A stretch of 64,000 bases of DNA from Posidonia oceanica (Eukaryota > Streptophyta > Magnoliopsida > Alismatales > Posidoniaceae), in NCBI GenBank assembly GCA_037176725.1, contig JAZBRS010000035.1, forward strand, positions 50,974,001 to 51,038,000. The letters run 5' to 3'. The notes under the pieces were generated by a model. The model searched no databases. It was not told the DNA's origin and saw only the letters and a program-made list of their open reading frames with translations. Positions within the stretch are counted from its first letter, which is position 1. Each line of letters begins with the position of its first letter. Position numbers and translations under genes: made by a program. Shown piece after piece: positions 33,081 through 44,561 of the stretch.

Positions 33081-34600
33081 TGTGCAGGGGAGAAAGTGCA
33101 GGCTACTGGTGCAGAAATCTCAGGTACCTGTAATTAGAGTTGCAGTTCATCAGATCAGGTATAAGCATGTAACCACTGGCTGGTAAAGATGCAGATTTCA
33201 AAACTAGCAAAGCAGTTTAGCAAGTTCTATAGTTGGCATTCAGAGTGCAAATATTAAACATATTCAACTAGAGGCAATTCTGCTTGCAGGAGAGTGACTG
33301 GTCGGAGCTCTGAACCAGTGCATCTTGAAGAAGGTCGACGCATGCTTGATAGAAGTACTGTCTCAACGCCGAGCCAAGTTTTGCGGAGAGGGAGGATAGA
33401 AGGAGGGAATGACTTATACTGTGCACGCGTGCATGGTTTATGCTTGGTATGCATAGATATGTGCAAGATTTATAATAGATGCTATAGATGCGTGCATGAT
33501 TCCTGCTTATATGCTGTAGCCCTCAGCATATGGAGTGCTTAGTGCCTGCTACAAAGGAAGAGAGGGGTCCCCAACTCACTGGACTCTACTCAAACTCTTA
33601 ACTTGCTGGTGGCGCTCAGGAAAGGGTTATTTGCAGTGCGTGGGTGGTGGGTAGTGAGGATAGGCTCCAGGCCAAACTCCCAAGGATCTACACCTACTCT
33701 TTTTGCTTCTTTTTGCTCCCTCATAGGCATGTAGGTTTCCCCTATCCCTAACTTGGAGGCAATGGGCACCTGGTTGAAGCTGGGGAGCTGCTTGCTAGGC
33801 CTTGTTAGGTTTATAGGCTCTGTAGGGTTTGTGTTCCCTAGGTGCAAACTTTAGCTCATCTCGAAGACAGGTAAGTGATGGGATTGCGCTACTTGCTTTT
33901 TTTCCTTTTTCAGGAGTTGACCTTCGTCTTTGCTCATTTTTTCCTTGCTTCTTTTTTGCTTTCTTTTTCTCTTCTTCCTTCTTTTTTTTTGGTTTTTTTT
34001 TTGCAAGCTTCTGCCATCCCTGGCTTAGAGGTAATGGGCGCCGGGGTTTTAAAGCGGGTTTGAAGCTCCCAGGTGCGAAATGGTGGACCATCTCTGAAGC
34101 AGTTCGGTGGGACAGGATTATGCTACACGCCTCTATCTCTAAGGCCTGCTTCTACCTTCGCCTTCTATTTGCTTTTTCTTTTATGCCCATGCTCAGACAT
34201 ATTCTTTTATGGCTCACACTCTTGCTCATGCCCTAGCATTTTATCTCCCTCGGGAGGTGCAAGTCCTAAGGGGTTTGGTTATTTCGCTTGTTCTCGTTTG
34301 AAAGGTGGCTCCCTCACTAGCTAAGACGCCTAAGTAGTGTCAGGTGAGGTAGGGTAGACTCATTCCATAGCAGGCAAGCACATCCGATTTCATCATCGGG
34401 TTAGATGCAATGCATGATTTTTGCTGGGAATTTTTTTCGATGTTTGCTTGAGATATGCTGAAAGAAGGTGGAAATGCAGGGATACATGCAGAGATTGTGA
34501 GAATGCAAGGGGCAGGATTGGAATGCAGAAGAATGTGCAAGGAAGAGAGACTGCAAAGGATGGGATGGGAGAGAACGCTCTGCAAGGCAGGGGCTGGTCT
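33081..34600 (-). other. Spacer between integrase and extra ORF, element A
   Basis: About 1.5 kb. A Lys-rich frame at 34091-33795 comes from a poly-purine run (33900-34005, T-rich on plus) and does not look like a real protein. Two diverged direct copies of a GGCGCCCATTACCTC/GGTGCCCATTGCCTCC word (34036-34020 and 33774-33756) suggest an internal duplication. Nothing else is recognised. Confidence 0.5.
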
Positions 34601-35720
34601 ATTGATAGTACTTCTTGAGATAGCATGCATTGACCAGCTCTGACTGCCCAGTCTGGTCCATGTCCTCAAGAATTGCTGCACCGCCTGAGAATGCCTGCTT
34701 GACCACAAAGGGGCCATGCCAGTTGGGTCAGAATTTGCCTCGACCGTCTGGCAGGTGGATGGCTCGCAAGACAAGGTCACCTGGCTGGAAGCTCCTGGGT
34801 CATACCTTCTTCAGGTATGCTCTTGCCATCCGCTTCTGGTAGCAGTGAGCGTTGTGCATTACTTGCAATCTGCGCTCATCAATCAGGTTGAGCTGGGCGC
34901 AGCGGTCCTCAACCCATTCTGCTTCTTCCAGCTCTACTTCTCGTAGGATTCGCAACGAAGGGATCTCCACTTCGATAGGCAGCACTGCCTCCATGCCGTA
35001 CGCCAGCGAGTACAGGGTGGCTCCTGTCGAGGTCCGCACTGAGGTTCTGTATGCCTAGAGTGCGTACAGGAGCTTATCATGCCAGTCTTTGTGGGTTCCT
35101 GCCATCTTCTTTATTATTTTCACAATGTTTTTGTTGGCAGACTCCACTGCTCCATTTACCTACGGCCGATATGGCGAGGATCTATGATGCTTGATCTGGT
35201 GCTTCTGTAGGTATTCCTTGATCCTCTTTGCAATAAAGTTTGAGCCATTGTCAAAGATGATTGCATGCTGGACCCCATATTGGGTGACAATGTTATTTCT
35301 GATAAACCTCTCTGTCACCACAGCTGTGACCGCCTTATAGGAGGCTGCTTCCACCCACTTGGTGAAATAGTCTATCACTACCAGGATGAAGCGATGACCA
35401 TTCGATGCAGTAGGGTGTATAGCGCTAATGACATCAATTCCCCAAGTGGAGAAGGGCCATGGCGAGGACATGCTATGCAATTCCTACGGGGGTGCATGCA
35501 TAAGATTACCATGGATCTGGCAGTTGTGGCATCTACGCACAAACTGGTAGCAGTCTGCCTCCATGGTCGACCAGAAGTAGCCTTGCAACATGATCTTCTT
35601 GGCTAGCAGTACCCCATTCATATGCAGACCACAAGTCCCTGCATGAACTTGGAGCATAAGCGTGTCGGCCTCTTGCTTGCTCAAGCAGTGTAGGAGCATC
35701 TGGCTGTATGACCTCCTGTA
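34600..35720 (-). pseudogene. int: Integrase, element A
   Basis: The zinc-binding part (35699-35484) has the HHCC pattern: VHAGTCGLHMNG, then C-Y-Q-F-V-RRCHNCQ. The catalytic core (35480-35160) has WGIDVIS with the first Asp, FDNGSNF with the second, and after a TAG the segment NGAVESANKN with the Glu. The C-terminal part (35039 to about 34600) has ATLYSLAYGMEAVLP and, after a TGA, PGDLVLRAI. Stops at 35484, 35160, about 35056, 34800 and about 34733 are one base change from Gln, Trp or Arg codons. It would insert the cDNA. No chromodomain, as expected for this lineage. Confidence 0.92.
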
Positions 35721-35920
35721 TAACTACCCTACCTCTAACACATACTTTGACGCCAGATGCGCCAAAGTTCTTCTATCTACTGCCAAGGTGGCGGGCGGGT
35801 GGCTGCCAGACTCCAGGAAGGCTTTGATATCGCAATACCAAGGCTGCTCATCTACTGGATCTGCCTCCTCTATGCTCATACAGTGCGCAGGCTACTCCAT
35901 GCATGTAACTGATACATCCA

Positions 35921-36330
35921 CTACTTGGTCTTCAGGATACTGAGCCAAGATGCCAAGGTTGCTAGCGCATCTGCGTATGCATTCCTTGCCCTGTTCATGT
36001 ACGAGAAGCGGATGCTCGCAAATTGTTCTATCAGCTTCAGCAAGTGTTCGTGATATGGCACAAGCTTCGGATCCTTTGTTCTCCAATCGCCATTCACTTG
36101 GGAAATCACCAGCATGGCATCGCCGTGCACATGCAGCTTCTGTGCCTCATGCTCGAGTGCGACCTTCAATCCCAGAATGCATGCTTCATATTCTGTTTCA
36201 TTATTAGTGCATGTGAAGGTCAGCTTCCTTGCAAAGGGGATCATCTGCCCCTGCGGCATGGTCAGCACCGCGCCTATGCCTTGACCCTTCTTATTGACAA
36301 CGCTATCAAAGTACAACTGCCAATGCTCTA
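35921..36330 (-). pseudogene. Second (archaeal-type) RNase H, element A
   Basis: Residues about 199-325 of the frame starting at 36916. HWQLYFDSVVNKKGQGIG supplies the first Asp, TNNETEYEACILGL the Glu, HVHGDAMLVISQ the second Asp and NAYADALATLA the last. A second RNase H between the normal one and integrase is diagnostic for the Tat/Ogre group. A frameshift near 35945 joins it out of frame to the linker before integrase, which reads on as VVDVSVTCME in the next frame. Confidence 0.9.
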
Positions 36331-36399
36331 AGTCTTCAGGGTCCTCCTCAGAGTCTTCGATTGCAAAGAGGATGCCCTCATCCGGGAATTGCGTCTGGA

Positions 36400-36916
36400 G
36401 AGGCTGGTATTCAGGCAAAGGAAAGTCTGCAAGGTGATCTGCCAAGGCTTGGCCCTTCATGGCTCGTTGCGTGACAAAGGTGATGTCGTATTGAGACAAC
36501 ATTACCTGCCACTTAATGCATCTGCCTACCATTGCTGGCTTCTGGAAGAGGAACTTGATGGGGTCATGTAGGCACAGAAGCCGGACCGGATATGCCATCA
36601 TGTTGTGCCTCAACTTCAATGCAGCCCAGAAAAGGGATAAGCAGATCTTCTCCAATGTGCTATACCTGGCTTCGCAATCATTGAATTTCTTGCTCAGGTA
36701 ATAAATTGCATGCTCCTTTCTACCAGATTCATCATGCTGGCCCAAGATGGCGCCCATGGAATGCTGCGTGGTAGAGAGGTAGAGAAGCAGAGGTCTCCCT
36801 AGCATGGGTGGGACCAAAACAGGAGGCTTGGTCAGAAGCTGCTTGATCTTATCAAAGGCAGCTTGGCACTCCTCGCTCCAGTTGATCTGTACATTCTTTT
36901 TAAGGAGCTTGAACAT
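36400..36916 (-). pseudogene. rnh: First RNase H, element A
   Basis: Residues 20-165 of the frame starting at 36916: FDKIKQLLTKPPVL, LLLYLSTTQHSMGAILGQ, IYYLSKKFNDCEARYSTLEK, then ALADHLADFP. This is the usual Ty3/gypsy RNase H, but where most families have a catalytic Asp (TDAS-type motif) it reads YLSTTQ. Such loss is typical for Tat/Ogre elements and fits takeover by the second RNase H. Confidence 0.88.
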
Positions 36917-36937
36917 CGGTTCACAGATGGGCGTGAG

Positions 36938-38092
36938 CTACGTATTGAATCGACTGATATACTGCAGGCGTCCAAGTAGGCCTTGGACTTCTTTCTCTGT
37001 CCTAGGGGGTGGCATATCCACGATGGCTTTTGCCTTCATCGGGTCCACTTCAATCCCCCTCTGGCTAACAATGTAGCCTAGGAGCTTGCCAGAAGATACC
37101 CTGAATACGCATTTGCTGGGGTTGAGGCGCAGCTTGTACTTTCTTAAGCAGTCAAAGAACTTTCTTAAACAGGCAAGATGATCCTCAGGCTCTTTGGTCT
37201 TGGCAATCATATCATCCACGTATACCTCAACTTCTTGATGCATGAGATTGTGGAAAAGTGCAGTCATGGCCCTCTGATAGGTTGCGCCAGCATTTTTCAG
37301 CCCAAATGACATGACTTGGTAGCAGAAGACACCCCAAGGGGTGATGAATGATGTTTTCTCCATATCCTCCTCTGCCATTCTGATATGGTTATAGCCAGAG
37401 AAGCCGTCCATGAAAGAAAGCATGTTGTGCCTTGTAGTGTTATCGACTAGGATGTCAATGTGCGGCAGTGGAAAATCATCCTTGGGACTTGCCTTGTTCA
37501 GGTCCCGATAGTCGATGCACACGCGGACTCGTCCATCCTTCTTGGGCACTGGCACGACGTTTGCAAGCCACTCAGGGTAAAGGATGACCTTGAGGAAGTT
37601 AACATTGTGCTGCTTCATGATCTCCTCCTTGATCATGAGTAGCCACTGCGGTTGCCATCACCTTAGCTTCTGCTTTACTGGCCTTGCATCTGGGTCCAAA
37701 GGCAGGTTGTGCACAACTATCTCAATGTCGAGGCCAACCATATCTTCGTAGCTCCAGGCGAAGACATCTGCATACTCCTTTAAGAATGCGATGAATTCTG
37801 CTCTAGCCTGGGGTGACAGAAGGGTGCTAATGCAGACCTCTCTGACTTCTTGTGTTGTGCCAATGCTGACTACCTCTGTCTCCTCTTCGACATGGAGGTT
37901 GGGGCCTTCTGGATCATCGTCGTGGGGCCGGAACTCAGGCGAGGGTTCATCATTCTCATCCTCGCCTGCATCATCCTCCTCCCCATATGCAATAAGCTCC
38001 GAGAGGATCTCCTTCTCAAAGGTGGGGTCTGAGATATCGAAGGAGTGCAAGTGTTCCGCTGCTTGGCCCTGGTGACGCTTCAGGATGGTCAC
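36938..38092 (-). pseudogene. rt: Reverse transcriptase, element A
   Basis: The leading segment (38092-37658) has ADVFAWSYEDMVGLD and LPLDPDARPVKQKLR, then a TGA (CGA in relatives). The main frame (37636-36938) has VPKKDGRVRVCIDYRDLNKA, FMDGFSGYNHI with the first catalytic Asp (residue 77), FGLKNAGATYQRAM, and the YVDD box at residues 139-142. It ends in QYISRFNT then TAG, where CAG is expected, before continuing to RNase H in the same frame. Catalytic residues remain, but the two stops prevent a full product. Confidence 0.95.
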
Positions 38093-39835
38093 GCTTACCT
38101 GAGTGTTTTTATACCCTCAGCGTGCGACCTCCATCCTAGCAAGCTCCTCGGCTAGCTCTGCCTGCTCTAACTCTGTTGATTCTGCTGCTAGCTGTACTGA
38201 AGCTAACTATGCTACTACTTGCTGTGTGGGGGCTGCATGTGCTACTACTTGCTGCTGTGCTGTTGGTGCCTGCTGTGCTACTACTTGTGCATGTTGTGCC
38301 GCTGCTGGTGCATGTTGTACTATTGTTGGTGCATGTTGTACTGCTACTAGTGCATGTTGTGCCAATGCTGCCACTTCTGGTGCTACTGGTGCTGCTTGTG
38401 GTGCTGATGCTACTGGTATTCGCTGTGCTGTTGCTTCCTCTGCATGCTCTGGTGTGCTCGCCAAGGATATATTAGGCTGGCGGTGGATCAGATTACTGCT
38501 GCTTGCTGCATTGCCTAAGTGTGGCATGCACTGCACAAACCATCGAGACCCACTCCTTGGCTGCAAGGTGATCAGCTCATCTAGTCTAGCGGGTGCCTCG
38601 AGCACTAGATCTTCCTCTAGGACCATGATAGAGGGATCCGTGGCCACGGCCTTCCCCTTCTTCTATGTTGTCTCAAGCTCTGCCACATCTTGCGCCAGCG
38701 ATGCAAGTTGCTCCTGGAATAACAGCTCCAAGTCTCCCATATAGAAATCAATCTAAGCGTCTGCAGCCGCTCCTGCCTCCTCATTCGAGGGTGAGTCGAC
38801 GTAATAAGCGACTGCCGGGCTGGCAGGCGGCCCTGGCTCGACTGTTGGGCTTTCTGCTGCTTGGGATACTTGTTTTGCTACTGCTGGGTAGGCTGCCAGG
38901 GTCACTGCTACTACTGGTGGGGAGGCACAACTACTCTTCTGGGTGGCCGATGGCTGGGCTGCCATGCTTGGGGATGAAGCACCGGTGCCCGTGGGTGACA
39001 GTGGTGGTCTCCCGATAGCAACGGTGAGAATCTTTCGCATAGCAAGATCTGCTGAAGCTGACAACAGTGTGCCTGACAGAGCCGCCTGGCTTGCTTGTGG
39101 CGTTGTCGATGATACGGGCTGAGTCACACTGCCGCCTGATCCGACTGATTGTGCCGCCGGAGAGGGTGATTTCCATGCTAGCGCGACTACGGCCGCAGGC
39201 TGACTGCTGGATAACACTGGCAGGCGTGCTTCTGATTCTGGCATTGTGGCTGCGATTGTCAGTGACTTTGGTGATGCTGCAGGAAGAGGGGAAACTGTCA
39301 GCCCTGCCCTAGGGTCTACCAATTTTGCTACTTCAGTAGTGAGTGTTGAGCAAACTGACCAGGATGTAGTCACGCTGAGCTGATCCTTGCTGCTGGTTGG
39401 GGTTGCCTCAACTATGCCAGACTCCTCCTCATCTGAGTAGTAGTCCTCGATGTAGACCCATTCTTCCTCCGGCAGCTGAGAGCTTTGGCATGACGCCTGC
39501 TACGCTGGGGCTTCACTACCATTTGAATCCAGGATACCTGCACTGGTGAAGTTAGTGAGGTCCTGTGGGATAGCCATCCTCTGATCCTTGGGTTGCATGC
39601 ATCTGTCTTTGCTGGATTGTAAGTCATATCCAAGACCTTCAAAATCTCTTCGCTCTGCTGCTCTGATCGGCTCAGCGATTCCCTGGCCGTATCGTCCGAG
39701 CGGCGTTCCCTTGACATAGCCCCACCTGTGACAGACGTTTTCGACCATTCGAAAGGGTTTATTGTGAACGGCCAAGGAGTTGACACGTTCAAGATCAAGT
39801 ACAAAGCTAACCGGCTCACACCGATTAACTCGATA
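38093..39835 (-). other. Protease-to-RT spacer with Ala/Gln/Pro-rich coding relic, element A
   Basis: About 1.7 kb. Near the protease (39775-39500) a frame has GTPLGRYGQGIAEPI, a damaged glycine-rich motif common after the protease in plant Ty3/gypsy elements. Then come a Ser/Ala/Pro-rich frame (39373-38753) and an Ala/Gln frame (38647-38207) with AQHAP-type repeats. The part before 38100 (AESTELEQAELAEELARMEV) looks like a short coiled coil. Ogre elements often have an intron between protease and RT; one could lie here, but I cannot assign splice sites. The 213-residue plus-strand frame over 38103-38744 is a mirror of the repeats. Confidence 0.6.
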
Positions 39836-40390
39836 CTAGGCAACTGAAAGCTTAGGGTCAAAAGGGATAGTATGCGAAGAGATGGGTGCAACCGCCTCGA
39901 TCTGCTCCTTCTCGAAGTTTTTTGCCATTACAACGATAACATCGTCGCCGTGGCGAAACTTGATCATGCGGTGGAGGGTCGAGGGGATGACCTGATGCTT
40001 GTGGAGCCAAGGGTGCCCAAGCAGGAAGTTAAAGTTAGGCTCCAAGTCAACAATGTAGAATTCCACATCGAACATGACCGGGCCGATAATCAAAGGAATA
40101 ATCAAAATCCCTAGAGCGCCATGGTGAGTGTTGTCAAATGCTGTCATTCCCTTTATTGCCAGAGTGATATCCTTGGCTTTGAATCTGAGCCTGGTTGCAA
40201 TGTGTAATGAACAGACATTAAGGCCTGACCCGTTATCAACCAGCGATAGGGGAATGCGAAAGTTTTTGTATTGCATCGTGACAAACAAGGGTTGGTTATG
40301 ATTAATCCCTGCCAGGGGCAGCTCATCGCTTGTGAAAGAGATGATCTAAGGCTCCACGATGATGCCAACCATGCTTTCCAGGGCCGTGGG
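39836..40390 (-). pseudogene. pr: Aspartic protease, element A
   Basis: Frame 40288-39836: LVDNGSGLNVCSLHIA carries the active-site Asp (D-N-G-S in place of D-S/T-G), and NFLLGHPWLHKHQVIPSTLH is the conserved second motif (LLGRPWLH in relatives). Just upstream, after a TAG at about 40350, is DELPLAGINHNQPLFV, the usual lead-in. It would process the polyprotein. The reading frame ends at 39836. Confidence 0.9.
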
Positions 40391-40977
40391 TTCTATGGCT
40401 TGGGACACACAGGCTGTTTGGAACACTCGGAGAAAAGCCTCACGGTGTTTAGAATGGAAATATCAGCTTTAACGCTCCTAAGCTGGGAGGTAATGTCGGT
40501 TTTGTGGTGTGGCTTTCTGGTGATAGGAGGGGGTGCTTTAGGGGTTGGCTCTACTGGGCGGGGTGCAGGGGGTTGGCTTGATGCTGGGGGTGCTGTGGGT
40601 TGGCTAACTGGTAGGGGTGCTGCTGGCTGGCTTGCTGGTGGAGGTGCAGCGGGTGCTGGACGGCTGGGCCTTACCACCGGTGCTGCGGGCTGGTATACCC
40701 TCCCCGATCGCGTGACTTCTATGCACGTTTCCATGGCATAGTTATAGGGCACACGATGGGGGTCCCAGGTTAAGTCAATAACAGCAGGGGCACGTGCTGC
40801 GAGCACAAGTGGGGCTACAGGAGGGTTGGCTGGGTGATAGGGCGAAGGGTACTGGTGTTGGTAGGCTGCTGGGGGTCCTGGCTAAGACCTAGCTAACAGG
40901 TTGACTGGGGGCCTACCTAAATAGGAGGCAGGGGTTTGGGCCTGCGGTCTGGCTTGAAGGTGTACAAGGGTAGAGGC
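40391..40977 (-). pseudogene. Pro/Ala-rich linker between gag and protease, element A
   Basis: The 40806-40393 frame opens with APAVIDLTWDPHRVPYNY and GRVYQPA, a segment typical of the gag-protease linker in Tat elements, then runs through PAPAAPPPASQPAAPLP-like repeats to TDITSQLRSVKADISILNT. It is a structural linker with no enzymatic motif. Short GGTGCTGCTGGCTGG-type DNA repeats underlie the Pro/Ala run. Confidence 0.75.
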
Positions 40978-43350
40978 CTAAGGATGCATGGTAGGGCAAG
41001 CGGCGGAGCGTCCTGGCCTGGCACGCAGTCGAATCATATAGACTCCCGACTCGGAGCCGGCAATAGTCGCACAATAGAGAGATAGAGGAAAGGGCTCCGA
41101 GACATCACGGATGAGCTCGGAGGGGTCTACCACAGACGTAGCAGGCCCAAAAGGGGAGAGAGAATAGATTCCCAAGGTCCCCATGCCTTCTAGATTGGGA
41201 TGCTCTGGGAGGGGTTGGTGGACAGTGCTGGGATGAGGGGGTGCTAATGCTTGTACAGGGGCTGATGCTGATGAAGGAATAGATGAAGGTGCCTCGTGCG
41301 TGTGGATCAAAATCATTCCCGATTCGATCAGATTCTGAATGGCGTCCTGCAAAGTGAGGCAACTATTCATCGAGTGCCCTACAGCTCGATGAAAGTCGCA
41401 AAAGAGGTGTGCCTTATGCCAATGCGGAAGTGGATTTGGCAACGGGTGAGCCTCAGGAAACCTTAGAAATGTCGCAACCTTGGGGAGGACGGCGCTTAAC
41501 GGCTCCACCAGTGGGGTGAATTGACGCCATGGTCGCCTTTGCTCCTGGGGCTGCGTTGGCTGGACCGGTGCGGTAGGATACACCGGTTGGGTGGTGGTAG
41601 TGAATTATGGTGTGGGAGGTGCTCTAGGTGCTGGTGCATATACTACTTGATTCCGGGGAGGCCGAACCGCCAGCTGAACAGGCACGGGTGCGGGGTCGAC
41701 GTAGGCAACAGCAGGTTTCGGAGAGTCTTTCTTCTTGGACCGGCTGCTGGTGGTACCACTGCTGTTACTGCTGGTGTTGCTATTGGTGTTGTTGCTGTTG
41801 CTGGTGGTGGTGGCTTGCTTGGCAAACGTAGAGAGCGTCGGGAAGTTGCCACTCCGTAGCGAACTCTCCACGTGGGTGCCAGCCCGAATCAGTGCAGTGA
41901 AGGTTGTGACAGGTTGAATGCTGAGCAGAGCCCCGACAGTGGGCTGCGCACCCCCGATCACAATCTCGAAGGACTCCTCATCAGAGGGTCCGTCTCAAAC
42001 CTGCGAAGCGAGTGCATGCCAGCAGCCGACATACTCCCCGAATGGCTCGTCGGGGTTCTGCTTTATTGCGACTAGGTCCGCGTGCTTAGGGACTAGGTCC
42101 AGGTTGAAGGAATATTGTCCCAAGAACGCCTGGCTGAGGTCGTTCCATGTCTTGATGCTGGCCATATCAAGCGAGGTGAACCACTTGAGCGTAGGGCCGG
42201 TTAGACTTTTTTGGAACAAGCGAATTAGCAACCTCTCATCAGCCTGGAGCTGAGCGAGATCTCCGCAGTACGCCTTCAGATGTGCTATAGGACAGCGTCT
42301 ACCATTATATTTTTCAAATACCGAGATACGAAACTTCGGTGGGAGCACTGCCTCTAGGAAGTAACAGAGGTCCTGGAACTGGTAAGACTGGTGGTCTGTA
42401 CCCTGCACTTGTCGAAGTGCTTTCTCCAGAACAATGAACTTGTCGTCGTTGGATTTTGGAGCTGCTGCCAAAGGAGGTGGTATAGCAGGGGTAGGGGCCA
42501 CATACGCTGCATAGGACACACCAAGGTGCTCCTCTGGGTCAACCATCACATTGCCTGGTGGAGCGATGGGATGGGCGGCGTATCCATGCGGGTGTGTTGT
42601 GTGTGCTGGCATGTATGCAGGGGTAGGGTATTGTTGATGCAGGGGGTACGAATAACTAGCATGCTGAGTAACAGGTGATGCATGTTACTGGAGCGTTAGC
42701 TACTGCACCGGCATGGTGCCGGGTTGTGGGCCAGAGAGATACTGTGCTCCGATCAGTCCCAAGGACTGACCACCAGGTGCTAGAGGAGGATGCTGTGCAG
42801 GGTGTTATGCATATGCAGGAGGCAGAAGCTGAGCCCCCATCGCCTAAGCAGTGAGTAGCTGAGGCGATGGTCTGGGTGGGGGAGCAGAGGGGAACGCCAG
42901 CGACGCGAGAGCAGGTCGCAGCGGAGCCTCGGGAGCAGTAGGAGTGAATGAAGGGTGAAGAGATAGAGCCATGCCCTGTAGTTTCTAGACAGTCTCCATC
43001 AGCTGCTGATACTGCATCTCAAGGGACCCATCAGTAGGTATGTTGAGTTGCAGGATCGACGGGGGACCAGAATCAATCGGTTGGGACACAGATTGTCCAA
43101 AGAGTGGAGGTCCTAAGGTGAGATTCAGCACAGCAAGGTGAGTGTCAAAAGTGACATTACCCTGGGGAGGAGGAGTCAGCGGTGTCTCCGGAGCACGGGC
43201 GGCGACTACCAAGGCAGTCTCGGCAACCGGGTCCGACGGAGCATGCCACTGCCCCACAGAATAAGAGGGAGGCAGTTGCACCAAAGAAGGAGACGCTGGC
43301 ATAGAGGGAGTCAATGCGGGAGCCAAAGGGACCAAAAGAGGGGTCGCCAC
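40978..43350 (-). pseudogene. gag: gag polyprotein, element A
   Basis: The N-terminal Pro-rich part is at 43350-42620. The capsid part (42612-41995) has PIAHLKAYCGDLAQLQADER, SLTGPTLKWFTSLDMA, WNDLSQAFLGQYSFNLD and EPFGEYVGCW. A Ser/Asn-rich linker (41961-41605) follows. The nucleocapsid part (41583-40978) has FCDFHRAVGHSMNSC, a C-x2-H-x4-H-x4-C knuckle typical of Tat/Ogre gag. Stops interrupt at about 42984, 42844, 42810, 42706, 42685, 41994 and 41604. At 42984 element B keeps CAG where A has TAG. It would form the virus-like particle. Confidence 0.93.
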
Positions 43351-44542
43351 CGGGACAACAGGGACCTAGGAATCACCAACAAACTGGGCCATCACTGGCC
43401 GAGAAAGGGTGATCACAGGGCTACGAGAGGGAGCAAGAGGGCGAATCCTAGGAGGAGCTATGTTCACTAAAGCGAAGTAGCTCGGAAGGGGGGATGATCA
43501 GAAGTAGGGGTCGCAACAGGGGCGTCAGTAAGAGAAGGCACTCAAGCTCAAGCTAAGGAACTCGCTGACTGACCTCTGCGCGAAAGGCAAACAAACAACA
43601 AGGGATTAGAACCCGAAATTAAAATGCAAATGCTTTAATGTATGATATGAATGCAGATGTATGCTTTCTAGCATGCTCTCCCTCACCAATCTAGGGTGTC
43701 CTAGTAGGTAGTCCACTTCGGACGCTCATGGGTGTACGGGTCGTCGACTCAGGCTAGAAAAAAGCAGGTCCCACATCTTAAACCCGGCCCAAAGCTCAGG
43801 TGATGACGTAGTGGTGCGTAGGTGGCCATGACCTTGCCAGGAGCATGGGTGGTGCCCTCTACTAACACCGACGCGACCCCTAGACAAGGGGGGACAGATC
43901 GATCTACTTACACCATGCCAAAGCATTGGGGGCAAGAGATCGGGACTATCCTTCTCAGACTATAGGTGGACTTAGATGAGAAGAATGCATGCCTTATATG
44001 ATGCTTTATGCAAATGCTTCGCATTTTATCTTGCGCATTTTTATTAACTCAAGGGGGTGCAGGTGTGTTGCAGTCTCTAGTTGCTCCTAGAGGTTCTTTT
44101 TACTTGCTGTTTTTAGTTAGCCAAGGGGCAAGCAATCAGTCTCTAATTGTCCTTGGGCTTAACACAAAAGGGGAAGAAAATCACCCAATCATGGCAAGCA
44201 AACAACACACATCATTGCAAAAGGCATGTGCATGTGTGTGTGAGCATGATAGTGAAGGGAAAAGCACTTATCATAGCAAAAGGCAGGTATGCATGGCATG
44301 TGCAGGTGTAGTGGCATTGCATTGGTGTAAAAGGAAGCATTCATCATTCAAAAGGCATGTATGGTGTGCCAAGCAAGTATTTAGACATGTGATGCAGGCA
44401 AATAAAGCAGCGCAAGCAATCATGGCATAAAGCAGGTAAATAAACAAGCAAGCAGGTAAGCAAGTAAGGCAAGCAGAAGCAAAAGGCAAGCAAAACACAG
44501 AAGCAAGCAGCGAGAAGGCCAGGACGAAAGCCGGAGTACTGC
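43351..44542 (-). other. Untranslated leader, element A
   Basis: Between primer site and gag. It matches element B's leader in parts (for example 43850-43960). CAAGCAAGCAGG words fill 44400-44520. The separate ORF that legume Ogre elements carry here is absent. Confidence 0.65.
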
Positions 44543-44560
44543 TCCCCAGCGGAGTCGCCA
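44543..44560 (-). promoter_or_regulatory. Primer binding site, element A (tRNA-Arg)
   Basis: Minus-strand TGGCGACTCCGCTGGGGA, a perfect complement to the 3' end of plant tRNA-Arg(ACG) including CCA, one base after the LTR end. Confidence 0.95.
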
Positions 44561-44561
44561 C

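Noticed and set aside
33795..34091. Lys-rich frame in the spacer after integrase of element A
   Set aside because: The Lys run comes from a poly-purine tract, with no match to a known protein and no conservation that can be tested here.
38103..38744. 213-residue Cys/Ala/Thr-rich plus-strand frame
   Set aside because: Antisense shadow of the Ala/Gln-repeat coding relic of element A.
43400..44542. Ogre-type extra ORF upstream of gag
   Set aside because: I looked between primer site and gag in A and found no long frame; only a repeat-rich leader is present.
44543..44560. Possible tRNA-Arg gene fragment
   Set aside because: Only the 18 bases complementary to the tRNA 3' end are present, exactly one base after an LTR; it is a primer binding site.
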